64,000 bases of DNA from Collinsella sp. GTDB taxonomy: Bacteria; Actinomycetota; Coriobacteriia; Coriobacteriales; Coriobacteriaceae. Location: positions 1-64,000 of the forward strand of contig JAGZUC010000014.1 of assembly GCA_018380195.1 (NCBI GenBank), given 5' to 3'. Positions 10,155 through 20,395 of the stretch are shown here, one piece after another (the first letter of the stretch is position 1; every line of letters begins with the position of its first letter). The translations under genes and the position numbers were made by a program. The notes beneath the pieces are model-generated. The model was not told the origin of the DNA, made no database searches, and saw only the letters and a list, made by a program, of their open reading frames with translations.

Positions 10155-13034
10155 ATGTCTGATTCTTCTATCGTTATTCGCGGCGCTCGTGAGCACAACC
10201 TCCGTGATATCGATGTTTCCATTCCGCGTGACCAACTCGTGGTCATTACCGGTCTTTCTGGCTCGGGCAAGAGTTCGCTGGCATTTGACACTATCTATGC
10301 CGAGGGCCAGCGTCGATACGTCGAGAGTCTTTCGAGCTATGCGCGCCAGTTCTTGGGCCAGATGGACAAACCCGACTTGGATTCAATCGACGGCCTTTCG
10401 CCGGCAGTGTCGATCGACCAAAAGACGACGTCTAAAAACCCTCGCTCGACGGTTGGCACCGTAACCGAGATTTATGACTATCTGCGCCTGCTGTTCGCCC
10501 GTGTGGGCACCCCGCACTGTCCCGAATGCGGCCGCGTCATTGAGCGCCAGACGACCGACCAGGTTGCCGACAAGGTCTTGGCGGCGGGGGAGGGCCGCCG
10601 CGCGTTTGTGCTGGCACCGGTGGTGCGCGGGCGAAAAGGCGAGTACACCAAACTGTTTGAGGACCTTCGCGCCGAGGGCTTTAGCCGCGTGCGTGTCGAC
10701 GGTGAAGTGCGCTCGCTCGACGATCCGATCGATCTGGATAAGAAATTCAAGCACGATATCGAGGTCGTGGTCGATCGCATCGTGATCCGTGAGAATTCTC
10801 TGGGCCGTATCGCCGAGTCTGTTGAGCAGGCGACCGCGCTGGCTCACGGCAATGTAAACGTGTACATGCTGCCCGATCGTGATGCTCCCGAGGGGACCGA
10901 GGGCGAGCTTCTGGAGTATTCGTTGGCCTTGGCGTGCCCGGAGCATGGACACTCCATTGACGATCTTCAGCCGCGTGATTTTTCGTTTAACGCTCCCTAT
11001 GGCGCATGTCCTGAGTGCGACGGCCTGGGCTTTAAGAAAACCGTTGATGCCGAGGCGCTGATTGAGGATCCCTCGAAGTCCATTGCCGATGGAGTCTTTG
11101 GTAGCCTGTTTGGCAATTCGAACTACTATCCGCAGATTTTTGCTGCGGTCTGCAAACACTTTAAGGTGAGCGCCGATACGCCGTGGGAGGACTTGCCCCC
11201 TCGCGTGCGTCGTGCATTCTTGGATGGCCTGGGCGATACGAAGATCTCGGTCGACTACCAAAAGCTCGACGGACGTCGCAGCCAGTGGGATACCAAGTTT
11301 TCGGGCGTTCGCAACATCCTGTACGAACGCTATACCGAGACGACGAACGAGAACACCAAGGCGCGCCTGGAGAAGTACATTCGCGAGGAGCCGTGCTCGA
11401 GCTGCCACGGCGCTCGTTTGCGCTCCGAGATGCTCGCCGTCACCGTGGGCGGCAAGTCCATTTACGAGGTTTGTTGCCTGTCGTGCCGTGAATCGCTCGA
11501 GTTTTTTGAGGGCCTGGAGCTCACCGAGCGCCAACAGTTTATCGGCGGGCGCATCGTCAAGGAAATCCTGGAGCGCTTGCGTTTTCTGGTCGATGTTGGA
11601 CTCGACTATCTGACGCTCGATCGTGCCTCGGCGACGCTTTCCGGTGGCGAGGCGCAGCGTATTCGCCTGGCAACGCAGATCGGCGCGGGTCTCATGGGCG
11701 TGCTCTATATTCTGGACGAGCCCTCGATCGGTCTTCATCAGCGTGACAACGAGCGCTTGATTAAGACGCTCGAGCGCCTGCGCGATATCGGCAATACCGT
11801 TATCGTTGTCGAACACGACGAGGATACAATCCGTGCCGCCGACTACGTGATCGACATGGGGCCCGGCGCCGGTGTCAACGGCGGACACGTAGTCGCGGCG
11901 GGAACGCCTGCCGATATCATGGCGTGTCCTGAGTCGATGACGGGCGCTTATCTGACCGGCAAACGAATGATTCGGGTGCCTGATGAACGGCGCAAGCCCG
12001 GTCGCGGCTGCCTTAAAATTACGGGCGCTCGAGCCAACAACCTCAAAAACGTTACCGCCAAGATCGAGTTTGGTACGCTTACGGTTGTTACCGGCGTGTC
12101 GGGATCGGGCAAGAGCTCCCTGGTTACCGACACCATTGCGCCTGCCCTTACGAATGCCATTCACCGTTCGACGCGCCCTGTGGGTCCGTATAAAAAAATC
12201 GAGGGCATCGAGTGTATCGATAAGGTTATCGATATCGACCAGTCGCCGATTGGCCGCACGCCGCGTTCCAACCCTGCTACCTATATCGGCCTGTGGGATG
12301 ATCTTCGCGCGCTGTTTGCGAGTACGCCGGAGTCGAAGGCGCGCGGCTACTCGCCGGGTCGTTTCTCCTTTAATGTGAGTGGCGGGCGCTGCGAGGCGTG
12401 CAAGGGCGACGGGCAGATCAAGATCGAGATGCACTTCCTTCCCGATATCTACGTTCCCTGCGAAGTTTGCGGCGGTAAACGCTACAACCGCGAGACACTC
12501 GAGGTCACCTACCGTGGCAAGACCATCTCGGACGTGCTCGACATGAGCGTCACCGAGGCGCTGGCCTTCTTTGGGAATATCCCGCAGATTAAGCGCAAGC
12601 TCCAGACGCTGTACGATGTAGGCTTAGGCTACGTGAGCCTGGGCCAGCCCGCCACGACGCTCTCGGGCGGCGAGGCGCAGCGTGTGAAGCTCGCCAAGGA
12701 GCTTCATCGACGCCAGACGGGCAAGACGTTCTATATTTTGGACGAGCCGACGACCGGCCTTCATTTTGAGGACGTCCGCCAGCTGCTCGATGTGCTGCAG
12801 CGCTTGGTCGATGCGGGCAACACGGTGCTGGTGATTGAGCACAACCTTGATGTCATCAAGGTTGCCGACCGCCTGATCGATATGGGTCCCGAGGGTGGTA
12901 ACGGCGGCGGAACCGTCGTGGTTTCGGGCACACCGGAGCAGGTTGCGGACTGTCCGCAGAGTTATACGGGCAAGTTTTTGGCGCCTTTGCTCAGGCGTGA
13001 CCGGGAGCGTCAGGCTCAACTTGATGCTCAATAA
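10155..13034 (+). CDS. uvrA: UvrABC excinuclease subunit A
   Basis: Dimeric damage-recognition ATPase that loads UvrB. Two ABC modules are visible, with Walker A motifs GLSGSGKSS (residues 33-41) and GVSGSGKSS (about 647), signatures TLSGGEAQR in both halves and Walker B YILDEP twice. Zinc modules include CPECGR near residue 120, CPECDG with a distal CSSCHG, and a C-terminal pair around CEACKGDG and CEVCGG. At 959 residues it is full length. The ATG at 10155 has AAGGAG upstream; an earlier in-frame start lacks one. Confidence 0.97.
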   Translation: MSDSSIVIRGAREHNLRDIDVSIPRDQLVVITGLSGSGKSSLAFDTIYAEGQRRYVESLSSYARQFLGQMDKPDLDSIDGLSPAVSIDQKTTSKNPRSTVGTVTEIYDYLRLLFARVGTPHCPECGRVIERQTTDQVADKVLAAGEGRRAFVLAPVVRGRKGEYTKLFEDLRAEGFSRVRVDGEVRSLDDPIDLDKKFKHDIEVVVDRIVIRENSLGRIAESVEQATALAHGNVNVYMLPDRDAPEGTEGELLEYSLALACPEHGHSIDDLQPRDFSFNAPYGACPECDGLGFKKTVDAEALIEDPSKSIADGVFGSLFGNSNYYPQIFAAVCKHFKVSADTPWEDLPPRVRRAFLDGLGDTKISVDYQKLDGRRSQWDTKFSGVRNILYERYTETTNENTKARLEKYIREEPCSSCHGARLRSEMLAVTVGGKSIYEVCCLSCRESLEFFEGLELTERQQFIGGRIVKEILERLRFLVDVGLDYLTLDRASATLSGGEAQRIRLATQIGAGLMGVLYILDEPSIGLHQRDNERLIKTLERLRDIGNTVIVVEHDEDTIRAADYVIDMGPGAGVNGGHVVAAGTPADIMACPESMTGAYLTGKRMIRVPDERRKPGRGCLKITGARANNLKNVTAKIEFGTLTVVTGVSGSGKSSLVTDTIAPALTNAIHRSTRPVGPYKKIEGIECIDKVIDIDQSPIGRTPRSNPATYIGLWDDLRALFASTPESKARGYSPGRFSFNVSGGRCEACKGDGQIKIEMHFLPDIYVPCEVCGGKRYNRETLEVTYRGKTISDVLDMSVTEALAFFGNIPQIKRKLQTLYDVGLGYVSLGQPATTLSGGEAQRVKLAKELHRRQTGKTFYILDEPTTGLHFEDVRQLLDVLQRLVDAGNTVLVIEHNLDVIKVADRLIDMGPEGGNGGGTVVVSGTPEQVADCPQSYTGKFLAPLLRRDRERQAQLDAQ

Positions 13035-13054
13035 ATAGGCGATTCAGTTTATGG

Positions 13055-13092
13055 GCGCCATCGACTCCTTGTGATTCGATGGCGCTTGCTGT
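13055..13092 (+). terminator. Hairpin after uvrA
   Basis: Ten-bp perfect stem GCGCCATCGA / TCGATGGCGC with an 11-nt loop, followed by TTGCTGTGT. The T-tract is poor, so termination may be partial. Confidence 0.55.
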
Positions 13093-13166
13093 GTCGAAGT
13101 GACGTATGCAGCCGAATTGGACATATACTTAATCTTTACGTCCGAATGCGAGGGAAAGGATATGTC

Positions 13167-13667
13167 ATGGCAAAGGCTGTAAAGACGCCAAAAACCAATG
13201 CGATGCGCGAGCTGGAAAGCGCCGGCATTTCCTATGTTCTACATACGTACGAAGACGATGGTGATGAGTCGGTGGGCCTGGGGGTCGCGATTTCGGAGCA
13301 GCTTGGCGAGGAGCCCGGTCAAGGATTTAAGACTTTGGTCTGCGTGACACCGTCCAACGACTATGTCGTGTGCTGCATCCCTGTTGCCGACGAGCTCGAT
13401 CTAAAGTCCGCCGCGCGTGCCGCGGGGGAGAAGTCCTTGGCCATGATGCATGTGAAGGATTTGCTTGCGGCGACTGGCTACGTTCGCGGCGGCTGCAGCC
13501 CGGTCGGTATGAAAAAACGCTACCGGACGCTCATTGATGAGATATGCGTCCTTTGGGATACCATTTTTATTTCGGGAGGCAAGCGTGGTTATCAGCTCGA
13601 GCTTGCACCCGATGATTTAATTGCATTTTGCGGGGCGACGGTTGCCGCGATTACGAGAGAGGACTGA
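13167..13667 (+). CDS. ybaK: Cys-tRNA(Pro)/Cys-tRNA deacylase, YbaK/EbsC type
   Basis: Predicted trans-editing enzyme that hydrolyses Cys-tRNA(Pro) formed by prolyl-tRNA synthetase error. The protein (about 166 residues) follows the YbaK fold: KTNAMRELESAGISY at the start, the GEEPGQGFKTLVC strand with the invariant Lys, and the GYVRGGCSPVGMKK motif with GGxSPxG of the active-site loop. The start at 13167 has GGAAAGGA 6 bases upstream. It is followed after 3 bp by murJ. Confidence 0.9.
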   Translation: MAKAVKTPKTNAMRELESAGISYVLHTYEDDGDESVGLGVAISEQLGEEPGQGFKTLVCVTPSNDYVVCCIPVADELDLKSAARAAGEKSLAMMHVKDLLAATGYVRGGCSPVGMKKRYRTLIDEICVLWDTIFISGGKRGYQLELAPDDLIAFCGATVAAITRED

Positions 13668-13670
13668 GCG

Positions 13671-15353
13671 ATGCCGCAGGAAGAATTGAAGCGCGGAGCT
13701 CATTTTGCAAAAGAATCTGCGCCTCAGACACCCTCATCCGAAGCTTCTTCGTCGCGAGATGACACTGACGACATGGGCTCGTCGGACTACTCCACGGTTG
13801 GTCGTTCCGCCGGGCTTATGACCATCCTGACTATCGTGTCTCGCGTCACCGGTTTTATCCGCACGTGGGCAATGGCGGCCGCTATCGGCATGTCGCTACT
13901 CTCGTCCTCCTATCAGGTCGCCAACAACCTGCCCAATATGCTCTACGAACTCGTGATGGGCGGCATGCTCGTGACGGCGTTTTTGCCCGTGTACATGGGC
14001 GTGAGGCGTGAGCAGGGTCGCGAGGCCTCGAACGAGTACGTGGGCAACCTGCTCGGCATTCTGCTTTTGGTGCTGGGTGGCATTTCGTTGCTGGGGACCG
14101 TGTTCGCCCCGGGCTTTATCTGGACGCAATCGTTCCTTTCGGGTGACGGCGGTAGCATGGATACCGCTGCGTTCATGTTCCGTTTCTTTGCCATCCAGAT
14201 TCTGTTTTATGGTTTGGGCTCGGTGTTCTCGGGCGTTCTCAACGCACACCGCGACTACTTCTGGTCGACGTTTGCCCCGGTCCTCAACAATGTGATCGTC
14301 ATTGCGAGCTTTATGGGTTTTGCGCCCGTGTCCGCACAGTTTGGCGAACGTGCCGGCATCATCTTGATTGCGGCCGGTACGACCCTCGGTGTCTTTGTTC
14401 AGATGGCATGTCAGATCCCCGCGCTTGGCAAGCACGGCGTGCATCCCCATATCCATATCGACTTTAAGGACCCCGCGCTGCGTCAGACGATTGCGCTCGG
14501 TATCCCGACGCTGCTCGCCACGGTGTGCATGTTTGTCTCGACTTCTATCACCAACGCTGCCGCGCTGGTGGTCCAGCCCGAGACTGGCCCTTCCGTCATC
14601 GCCTATGCGCGCCTGTGGTACACGCTGCCCTACGCGCTGATTGCCGCCTCGCTTTCGACGGCGCTCTATACCGAGCTCTCTCACGACGCACAGGAGAAGG
14701 ATTACGGCAGCGTTCGCACGGGCATTTCGCGTGGCGTCGCCCAGATGCTGTTCTTCCTGATTCCGTTCGCGCTGTACCTGATTGTCTTCGCGCGTCCGCT
14801 CAACATGATTTACTGTGCCGGCAAGTTTGATGAGTCCGGCGTGGCGCTGGTGTCCGAGTTCCTTGTCTACCTGGCGTTCTCGCTGCCGCTCTACGGCGTG
14901 GTCGTATTGATGCAGAAAAGCTTCTCTGCCTTGCTCGACATGAAGCCCTATAGCCGCTATTGCCTGTATTCCGCCATCGGCCAGGCCGGCTCGGTTCTGC
15001 TGTTTGGCGTTGTGCTGGGCTTCGGTATGCCGGCAATCGCGCTTTCGTATGTCGTCGACTACGTGATCTTGGTCGGATGTTCGCTATGGTGGCTGCGTCG
15101 TCGTCTGCGTGGCCTTCAGGTCAAATCTATCCTGCATGGCGGTTTCTTTGGCCTTTTGCTCGGTGGCCTGGGTGCTGCCGCAGGCGCCGGCGTCATGTGG
15201 GCGCTTGAGCACTTAGTCGGCGCACTTGGCGGCTCGATTCTGATTACTCTTGGCTACGTTTGCGTTGCCGGTGTCGTCTCGCTTGCTGTTACCTTTGGCC
15301 TTGCCGTCGTCCTTAAGATGCCCGAGGTCTCGGCGCTGCTTCGTCGCAAGTAG
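13671..15353 (+). CDS. murJ: Lipid II flippase MurJ/MviN
   Basis: Polytopic membrane protein of the MOP superfamily that flips lipid II for peptidoglycan synthesis. After a polar N-terminal tail of about 45 residues rich in Ser and Asp, the MviN signature appears (SRVTGFIRTWAMAAAIG, then NNLPNMLYELVMGGML), followed by about 14 hydrophobic helices. At 560 residues it is a normal length without the extra kinase-like or extracellular domains of some actinobacterial MviN proteins. It starts 3 bp after ybaK and abuts uvrC. Confidence 0.92.
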   Translation: MPQEELKRGAHFAKESAPQTPSSEASSSRDDTDDMGSSDYSTVGRSAGLMTILTIVSRVTGFIRTWAMAAAIGMSLLSSSYQVANNLPNMLYELVMGGMLVTAFLPVYMGVRREQGREASNEYVGNLLGILLLVLGGISLLGTVFAPGFIWTQSFLSGDGGSMDTAAFMFRFFAIQILFYGLGSVFSGVLNAHRDYFWSTFAPVLNNVIVIASFMGFAPVSAQFGERAGIILIAAGTTLGVFVQMACQIPALGKHGVHPHIHIDFKDPALRQTIALGIPTLLATVCMFVSTSITNAAALVVQPETGPSVIAYARLWYTLPYALIAASLSTALYTELSHDAQEKDYGSVRTGISRGVAQMLFFLIPFALYLIVFARPLNMIYCAGKFDESGVALVSEFLVYLAFSLPLYGVVVLMQKSFSALLDMKPYSRYCLYSAIGQAGSVLLFGVVLGFGMPAIALSYVVDYVILVGCSLWWLRRRLRGLQVKSILHGGFFGLLLGGLGAAAGAGVMWALEHLVGALGGSILITLGYVCVAGVVSLAVTFGLAVVLKMPEVSALLRRK

Positions 15354-17300
15354 GTGCGTGTGGCCGGTCACGACAACATTCCAACACTCGCCGAGCAGGT
15401 TTCGCGCGTTCCCACGCAGCCCGGATGCTACCTTTGGAAGGATGCCAAGGGCGATGTCATCTACGTTGGCAAGGCGAAAAACCTGCGTTCCCGTATGCGC
15501 CAGTACGTGACGCTGCAGGATGAGCGCCAAAAGATCCCGCTGATGATGCAGCTGGTGGCGAGCTTTGACTATATCGTGGTGGAGACCGAGCACGAGGCGT
15601 TGGTGCTCGAGCGCAATTTGATTGGTCAATACCATCCGTACTTTAACGTCGACCTCAAGGATGACAAGAGCTATCCCTTTATCGCTATCACCAAGAGCGA
15701 TCTGTTCCCAGCTATCAAATATACGCGTGAGCGCCATAAGCCGGGAACGCGTTATTTTGGTCCCTATACTGACAGCCGCGCGGCGCGTGAGACCATTGAC
15801 ACGCTGCGCAAGGTGATCCCGATCTGCTCGGCTTCTTGTGCGGAGTGGCGTCGTTGTCGTCGTATCGTCGAGTCCCACAAGGGCGAGGAAGACATCGTCA
15901 ATATGATTTGCGCGCAAAACGGGCGCCCCTGCTTTGACTACCATGTCGGGCGCGGCCCGGGTGCGTGTGTCGGCGCGATTTCTCCGGCAGACTATGCCAA
16001 GAACGTCAAGCGCGTCGAGCGCTTTTTGTCGGGCCATCGCAAGGATGTCGTCGATGAGCTGACCTCCGAGATGACGGATGCCGCCGAGGCGCTCGACTTT
16101 GAGCGCGCGGCACGCGTCAAACGTCGTTTGGAGGTCATCAGGGGTCTGGACGACCGTCAGCAAGTCGTTTTTCCCTCCAGTGTCGATATCGATGTCATCG
16201 GTTTCTATCGCGAGGAGACCATCTCTGCCGCTTGCGTCTTCGTCGTTCGCGAGGGCCGAACAGTTCGCACCTGCGAGTTCATTCTCGACAAGGGTCTTGA
16301 TGTTGACGAGGAAGAGCTCCAGTCGGGCTTTCTTAAGCGCTATTACGACGAGACGGCTGATATTCCAGCTGAGATAAACCTCTCTGTCGAGCTTGAGGAT
16401 GCAGAGGCGCTGGGGGAGTGGCTTGCAGGCAAGCGCGAGCGTTCCTGCCATCTCCATAGGCCGCAGCGTGGCGAAAAGCACCGTTTGCTCGATATGGCAT
16501 CCAAAAATGCGCGCCATGCCCTCATGCGCTACATGATGCGAACGGGGTACGCTGACGACCGCACCAATCAAGCGCTCCTGGAGCTCGAAAGCGCGCTGGC
16601 GCTGCCGGCGCCGCCGATGCGTATCGAGTGCTTCGATATCTCGACGCTGCACGGAACCTTTACCGTCGCCTCGATGGTGGTGTTTACCAACGGACGCGCC
16701 GACAAGAGCCAGTACCGTCGTTTCAAAATTCAGGCCGAATTGGACGAAGCAAACGACTTCGTGTCGATGTCCGAGGTTTTGGGACGACGCTATGCTCCCG
16801 AGCGCATGGCCGACGAGCGCTTTGGCTCGCGCCCCGATTTGCTCGTTGTCGATGGCGGTAAGCCGCAATTGACCGCTGCGATCAAGCAACTTGAGGCTCT
16901 TGGGCTCGATATACCAGTTTGTGGCTTGGCAAAGGCCGATGAGGAGGTTTTCGTGCCTTGGGACGAGACTCCCGTCGTGCTTCCGACCGGGTCCGCGTCG
17001 CTCTATCTAATTAAACAGGTGCGCGATGAATCGCACCGTTTTGCAATCACATTCCATCGTGAGTTGCGTGATAAAGCAATGACGGTTTCGGTACTCGATG
17101 ACGTTCCAGGCGTGGGACCCACCAGAAAACGTGCCCTTATGCGCCATTTTGGCTCGATGAAGCGTTTGCGCGCGGCGAGCGAGCAAGAGATCGCGGAAGT
17201 TCGCGGCATACCTGCCGATGTTGCCAAGGCGGTCCACGAGGCGCTCGTTGCGTGGAATGCCGAGCGCGCCGAGGCGGCGGCTGGCCATTCCGATAGCTAA
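15354..17300 (+). CDS. uvrC: UvrABC excinuclease subunit C
   Basis: Dual-incision nuclease of excision repair. The N-terminal GIY-YIG domain (QPGCYLWKDAKGDVIYVGKAKNL split here as GCYLWKD and VIYVGKAKNLRSR) makes the 3' cut. Then follow a UVR domain (ALDFERAARVKRRLEVI), an RNase H-like domain with IECFDIS and VVDGGKPQL that makes the 5' cut, and a C-terminal helix-hairpin-helix (VPGVGPTRKRALMRHFGS). I start it at the GTG immediately after the murJ stop; a second GTG six bases on is an alternative. No strong ribosome binding site is visible, consistent with coupling to murJ. Confidence 0.94.
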   Translation: MRVAGHDNIPTLAEQVSRVPTQPGCYLWKDAKGDVIYVGKAKNLRSRMRQYVTLQDERQKIPLMMQLVASFDYIVVETEHEALVLERNLIGQYHPYFNVDLKDDKSYPFIAITKSDLFPAIKYTRERHKPGTRYFGPYTDSRAARETIDTLRKVIPICSASCAEWRRCRRIVESHKGEEDIVNMICAQNGRPCFDYHVGRGPGACVGAISPADYAKNVKRVERFLSGHRKDVVDELTSEMTDAAEALDFERAARVKRRLEVIRGLDDRQQVVFPSSVDIDVIGFYREETISAACVFVVREGRTVRTCEFILDKGLDVDEEELQSGFLKRYYDETADIPAEINLSVELEDAEALGEWLAGKRERSCHLHRPQRGEKHRLLDMASKNARHALMRYMMRTGYADDRTNQALLELESALALPAPPMRIECFDISTLHGTFTVASMVVFTNGRADKSQYRRFKIQAELDEANDFVSMSEVLGRRYAPERMADERFGSRPDLLVVDGGKPQLTAAIKQLEALGLDIPVCGLAKADEEVFVPWDETPVVLPTGSASLYLIKQVRDESHRFAITFHRELRDKAMTVSVLDDVPGVGPTRKRALMRHFGSMKRLRAASEQEIAEVRGIPADVAKAVHEALVAWNAERAEAAAGHSDS

Positions 17301-17489
17301 ACACGAGCCTAAACTACTGATATACATGATTGCGTGATTTTCAACCATTTATTTCGCCATGATTGCCTGCTGGTTTCGGGTTTTATTAACGCTAAAACGT
17401 TTGACTGACCCAAGTGAAAACCCTGCTATCCTGCGGGTTGACGAAGACTGATATCTCACCTCGGTGATACATACTGTCTGGCGAATCGT
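17301..17489. other. Intergenic region, 5' half of the sialic acid operon leader
   Basis: AT-richer than the genes around it and without an ORF I can support. It contains TAAAACGTTTGA (17393-17404), a CG-centred near-palindrome resembling LacI-family or catabolite operators, overlapping a TTGACT that could be a -35 for a TGCTATCCT extended -10 (spacing 20, long). A second imperfect dyad TATCTCACC-TC-GGTGATA lies at about 17452-17469. Confidence 0.4.
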
Positions 17490-17528
17490 TTGTCAATGAA
17501 TTCGGTGAACGGTAGTAAATACCGTTCA
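17490..17528 (+). promoter_or_regulatory. Promoter and operator of the sialic acid operon
   Basis: TTGTCA (17490-17495), a 17-bp spacer and TAGTAA (17513-17518) form a plausible promoter. A perfect dyad TGAACGGTA-N5-TACCGTTCA (17506-17528) overlaps the -10, the usual place for a repressor. No regulator gene is in the window, so the binding protein is unknown. The dyad could also fold in RNA. Confidence 0.5.
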
Positions 17529-17664
17529 AGCGTATGTATGTATCGGTCGCCGAGCGCGGCACCTCAGTTGGGCTCGTCGGTAGGTAAGGTATATATCGTC
17601 CGCAAGTTGCGCGGGGGCACGTCTAGGTGCTCCCGGGTAAGATTCTCTATTGATAGGAGAAGAC

Positions 17665-19278
17665 ATGGCCATCATCAACAAGGGTATGTCCAGGCGTTCG
17701 TTCCTCGGCCTCACCGGCAGCGTCGCTGCTGTCGCAGGGCTTGGTCTCACCGGCTGCGGTGGCAACTCCAGCGACGAGGGTTCCGCTTCCGGTTCCACCG
17801 ATTCCGCCAACCGTGGCGGCGGCGTGATCACCGCTGGTTCCGCTTACGCTCCGTCCAGCTTCGATCCCGCCAGCACCGGCTCCGCTGTGGGCCTGGGTGC
17901 TAACTGGCACGTCGTCGAGGGCCTCTACGGCATCGATTACCACGACTACAGCACCTTCAACGAGCTCGCCACCGACGATCCCAAGTCTGTGGACGACACC
18001 ACTTTCGAGGTCACCATCCGCAAGGGCGCCAAGTTCTCCGATGGCACCGAGGTCACCGCTGACGATGTCGTTGCCTCCTACACCGCTTGCGCCGCTTCCG
18101 CTACCTATGCTCCGTTCTTCCAGCCCTTCGAGTCCATCGAGGCCAAGGACGCCAGCACCGTGACGGTCAAGACCAAGGTCCCCAACTTCTCCCTGCTCAA
18201 GGATCGTCTGGCCATCGTCCGCGTTACCCCGGCCACCCAGACCGAGGAGGATCGCGCCAAGCAGCCGATCGGCTCTGGCCCCTGGATGTACGACTCTATC
18301 TCCGATACCGAGATCACCCTGGTTCCCAACCCCGAGTACAACGGTGAGTATGCTGCCGAGGATAAGAAGATCCAGTACAGCATTCTGACCGACCCCACCG
18401 CTCGCGTTACCGCTCAGCAGGAGGGCTCCACGCTCGTTATGGAGCTCGTTACCGCTGACGCCGTCGACCAGCTCGAGAGCGCCGGCTGCAAGATCGATAA
18501 CGTTCAGGGTTTCGGCACTCGCTTCATCATGTTCAACGTCGCCAAGGAGCCTTGGAACAACGTCAAGGTCCGTCAGGCTGTCATGTATGCGCTCGACACC
18601 GAGAAGATGGTCAGCAACACCTTCGCCGGCCTTGCCACCGCTGCCAGCTGCTACCTGCCCAAGAGCTTCACCAACTATCATGAGGCTTCCACGGTGTACA
18701 AGACCGACGCCAAGAAGGCTAAGAAGCTCATCGAGGAGTCTGGCATCACCCCGGGTGCCATCACCCTGCGTACCACCGACAACGAGCAGATTAAGGGCAT
18801 GGCCGCCCAGGTCAAGAACGACCTCGACGCTCTCGGCTTCGATGTGACCATCCAGACCGATACCTCGCCGGCCACCTACGCTGCCATCGACGGCGGCGAG
18901 GCCTACGATATCCTCCTTGCCCCTGGCGATCCTTCCTGCTTCGGCGCCGACCCCGACCTGCTGCTCAACTGGTGGTACGGCGACAACGTCTGGATGCAGA
19001 CCCGTTGCCCGTGGAAGGAGTCCGCTGAGTGGCAGAAGCTCCACGGTCTCATGGACGAGGCTCTTGCCGCCGAGGGCGACGAGCAGCAGAAGAAGTGGAA
19101 CGAGTGCTTCGACATCATTGCCGACAACGCCGTTCTGTACCCCGTTGTCCACGTCAAGACCGTCTCCGCTTCCTGGGACGATCCGTCCACTGCGCCCAAC
19201 GGCGAGGCCCTCGATGGCTTCAAGGGCATCGGCACGACGAGCATGTCCTTCAGGGGCGTTGCGACCGTCAAGGCGTAA
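17665..19278 (+). CDS. ABC transporter substrate-binding lipoprotein, SatA/DppA-like
   Basis: Extracellular solute-binding protein of family 5 (DppA/OppA fold, 537 residues). The N-terminus has a twin-arginine pattern SRRSFLGLTG and a lipobox LTGC, so it is probably Tat-exported and lipid-anchored; a Ser/Gly-rich linker follows. Family 5 proteins mostly bind peptides, but the operon continues with nanA, nanK and nanE, and sialic-acid binding proteins of the SatABCD type (Haemophilus ducreyi) belong to this family. Sialic acid is therefore the favoured ligand by context. GATAGGAGAA precedes the ATG at 17665. A hairpin after the gene could raise its expression relative to the permeases. Confidence 0.85.
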   Translation: MAIINKGMSRRSFLGLTGSVAAVAGLGLTGCGGNSSDEGSASGSTDSANRGGGVITAGSAYAPSSFDPASTGSAVGLGANWHVVEGLYGIDYHDYSTFNELATDDPKSVDDTTFEVTIRKGAKFSDGTEVTADDVVASYTACAASATYAPFFQPFESIEAKDASTVTVKTKVPNFSLLKDRLAIVRVTPATQTEEDRAKQPIGSGPWMYDSISDTEITLVPNPEYNGEYAAEDKKIQYSILTDPTARVTAQQEGSTLVMELVTADAVDQLESAGCKIDNVQGFGTRFIMFNVAKEPWNNVKVRQAVMYALDTEKMVSNTFAGLATAASCYLPKSFTNYHEASTVYKTDAKKAKKLIEESGITPGAITLRTTDNEQIKGMAAQVKNDLDALGFDVTIQTDTSPATYAAIDGGEAYDILLAPGDPSCFGADPDLLLNWWYGDNVWMQTRCPWKESAEWQKLHGLMDEALAAEGDEQQKKWNECFDIIADNAVLYPVVHVKTVSASWDDPSTAPNGEALDGFKGIGTTSMSFRGVATVKA

Positions 19279-19340
19279 GACTCGCTTGAGTCTGTATGCA
19301 GGATGTCGGTCGTTGGGACCGTATCCTCATAGTTGAAACA

Positions 19341-19374
19341 AAGACCCGGGCGGCAACGATGTCGCTCGGGTCTT
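19341..19374 (+). terminator. Hairpin between binding protein and permease genes
   Basis: Twelve-bp stem AAGACCCGGGCG / CGCTCGGGTCTT (one mismatch, 10-nt loop) with only a short T-run (TCTTGTAATG). Likely a partial terminator or an mRNA-stabilising stem giving excess binding protein. Confidence 0.65.
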
Positions 19375-19435
19375 GTAATGAGTATCCGTACTCATATACC
19401 AGTTGGTCCTACCGACAAAAGAAAGGGGAGAGAAC

Positions 19436-20392
19436 GTGAACAACTTGCTACGTTTGATTGGAAGGCGTCTTGTGGCGCTGCCGATCATGGCATTGGGCGT
19501 CACCGTCCTGGTGTTCTTCCTTATGTCGTTCTCCAAGACCGACCCCGCCTACACGGCGTTGGGTGACGGTGCCTCGCCCGAGGCGGTTGCCGAGTACCAT
19601 GAGAAGTATGGTCTGGACGACCCCTGGCCCGTGCGCTACGTGCGCTATATGGGCGATTTGATTCATGGCGACATGGGCACCTATGGTGCTGCTCGCAACT
19701 CCGTTGCCAAGCGCATCTCCACGGCCCTGCCCGTCACGATGCAGCTGACCTTCATCGGTCTTGCCATCGGTGCGGTCGTTTCGTTTTTGCTCGGCGTCAT
19801 CGCGGCACTGTATCGCGACAAATGGCCGGACCAAGTGATCCGCGTCTTTTCCATCGCCGGCTTGGCAACCCCGTCGTTCTGGCTTGCCGTTCTGTTGATC
19901 CTGCTGTTCTCTTCCTACCTTAAGGTGCTCCCGGCATCGGGTGCTCTGCCTCACTTCACCACGAATCCGGTTGGCTATCTGGGACGTATGATCATGCCCG
20001 CTATCGCCTTGGCATTTCCGCTGACGGGCCAGATGACTCGTATCGTGCGTACCGCCATGGTCGAGGAGCTCGACAAGGATTATGTCCGTATGGCTCGCGG
20101 CGCCGGCGTTCCCGAGAAGGTCGTCGTCGGCATCAACGTTCTTCGCAATGCGCTGATCACCCCGGTCACCACCCTCGGTCTTAAGATCGGTTACCTTATG
20201 GGCGGCGCCGTCGTCATCGAGGTTATCTTCAACCTCCCCGGCATGGGCACCGCGATTCTGCAGGGCGTTCAGGGCAACGAGGCGAACCTGGTTCAGGGCG
20301 TCGTTATCGTCGTTGCTCTTGCCTTCATCATCATCAACATCGTGGTTGACATGCTCTACCTGCTCATCAACCCGCGCATCAGGACGGTGTAG
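19436..20392 (+). CDS. ABC transporter permease, DppB/SatB-like
   Basis: Inner-membrane permease of the dipeptide/oligopeptide family, about six helices in 318 residues. The N-terminal helix (RRLVALPIMALGVTVLVFFL) and the binding-protein-dependent EAA loop (MVEELDKDYVRMARGAGVPE) are typical of DppB. The start is GTG at 19436, chosen because AAAGGGGAG lies 5 bases upstream. It is followed after 3 bp by the permease-ATPase fusion gene and presumably forms the second half of the pore with it. Confidence 0.9.
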   Translation: MNNLLRLIGRRLVALPIMALGVTVLVFFLMSFSKTDPAYTALGDGASPEAVAEYHEKYGLDDPWPVRYVRYMGDLIHGDMGTYGAARNSVAKRISTALPVTMQLTFIGLAIGAVVSFLLGVIAALYRDKWPDQVIRVFSIAGLATPSFWLAVLLILLFSSYLKVLPASGALPHFTTNPVGYLGRMIMPAIALAFPLTGQMTRIVRTAMVEELDKDYVRMARGAGVPEKVVVGINVLRNALITPVTTLGLKIGYLMGGAVVIEVIFNLPGMGTAILQGVQGNEANLVQGVVIVVALAFIIINIVVDMLYLLINPRIRTV

Positions 20393-20395
20393 ATT

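Noticed and set aside
10383..12434. Long open frame on the minus strand inside uvrA
   Set aside because: Shadow of uvrA; the translation has no domain and uvrA is intact.
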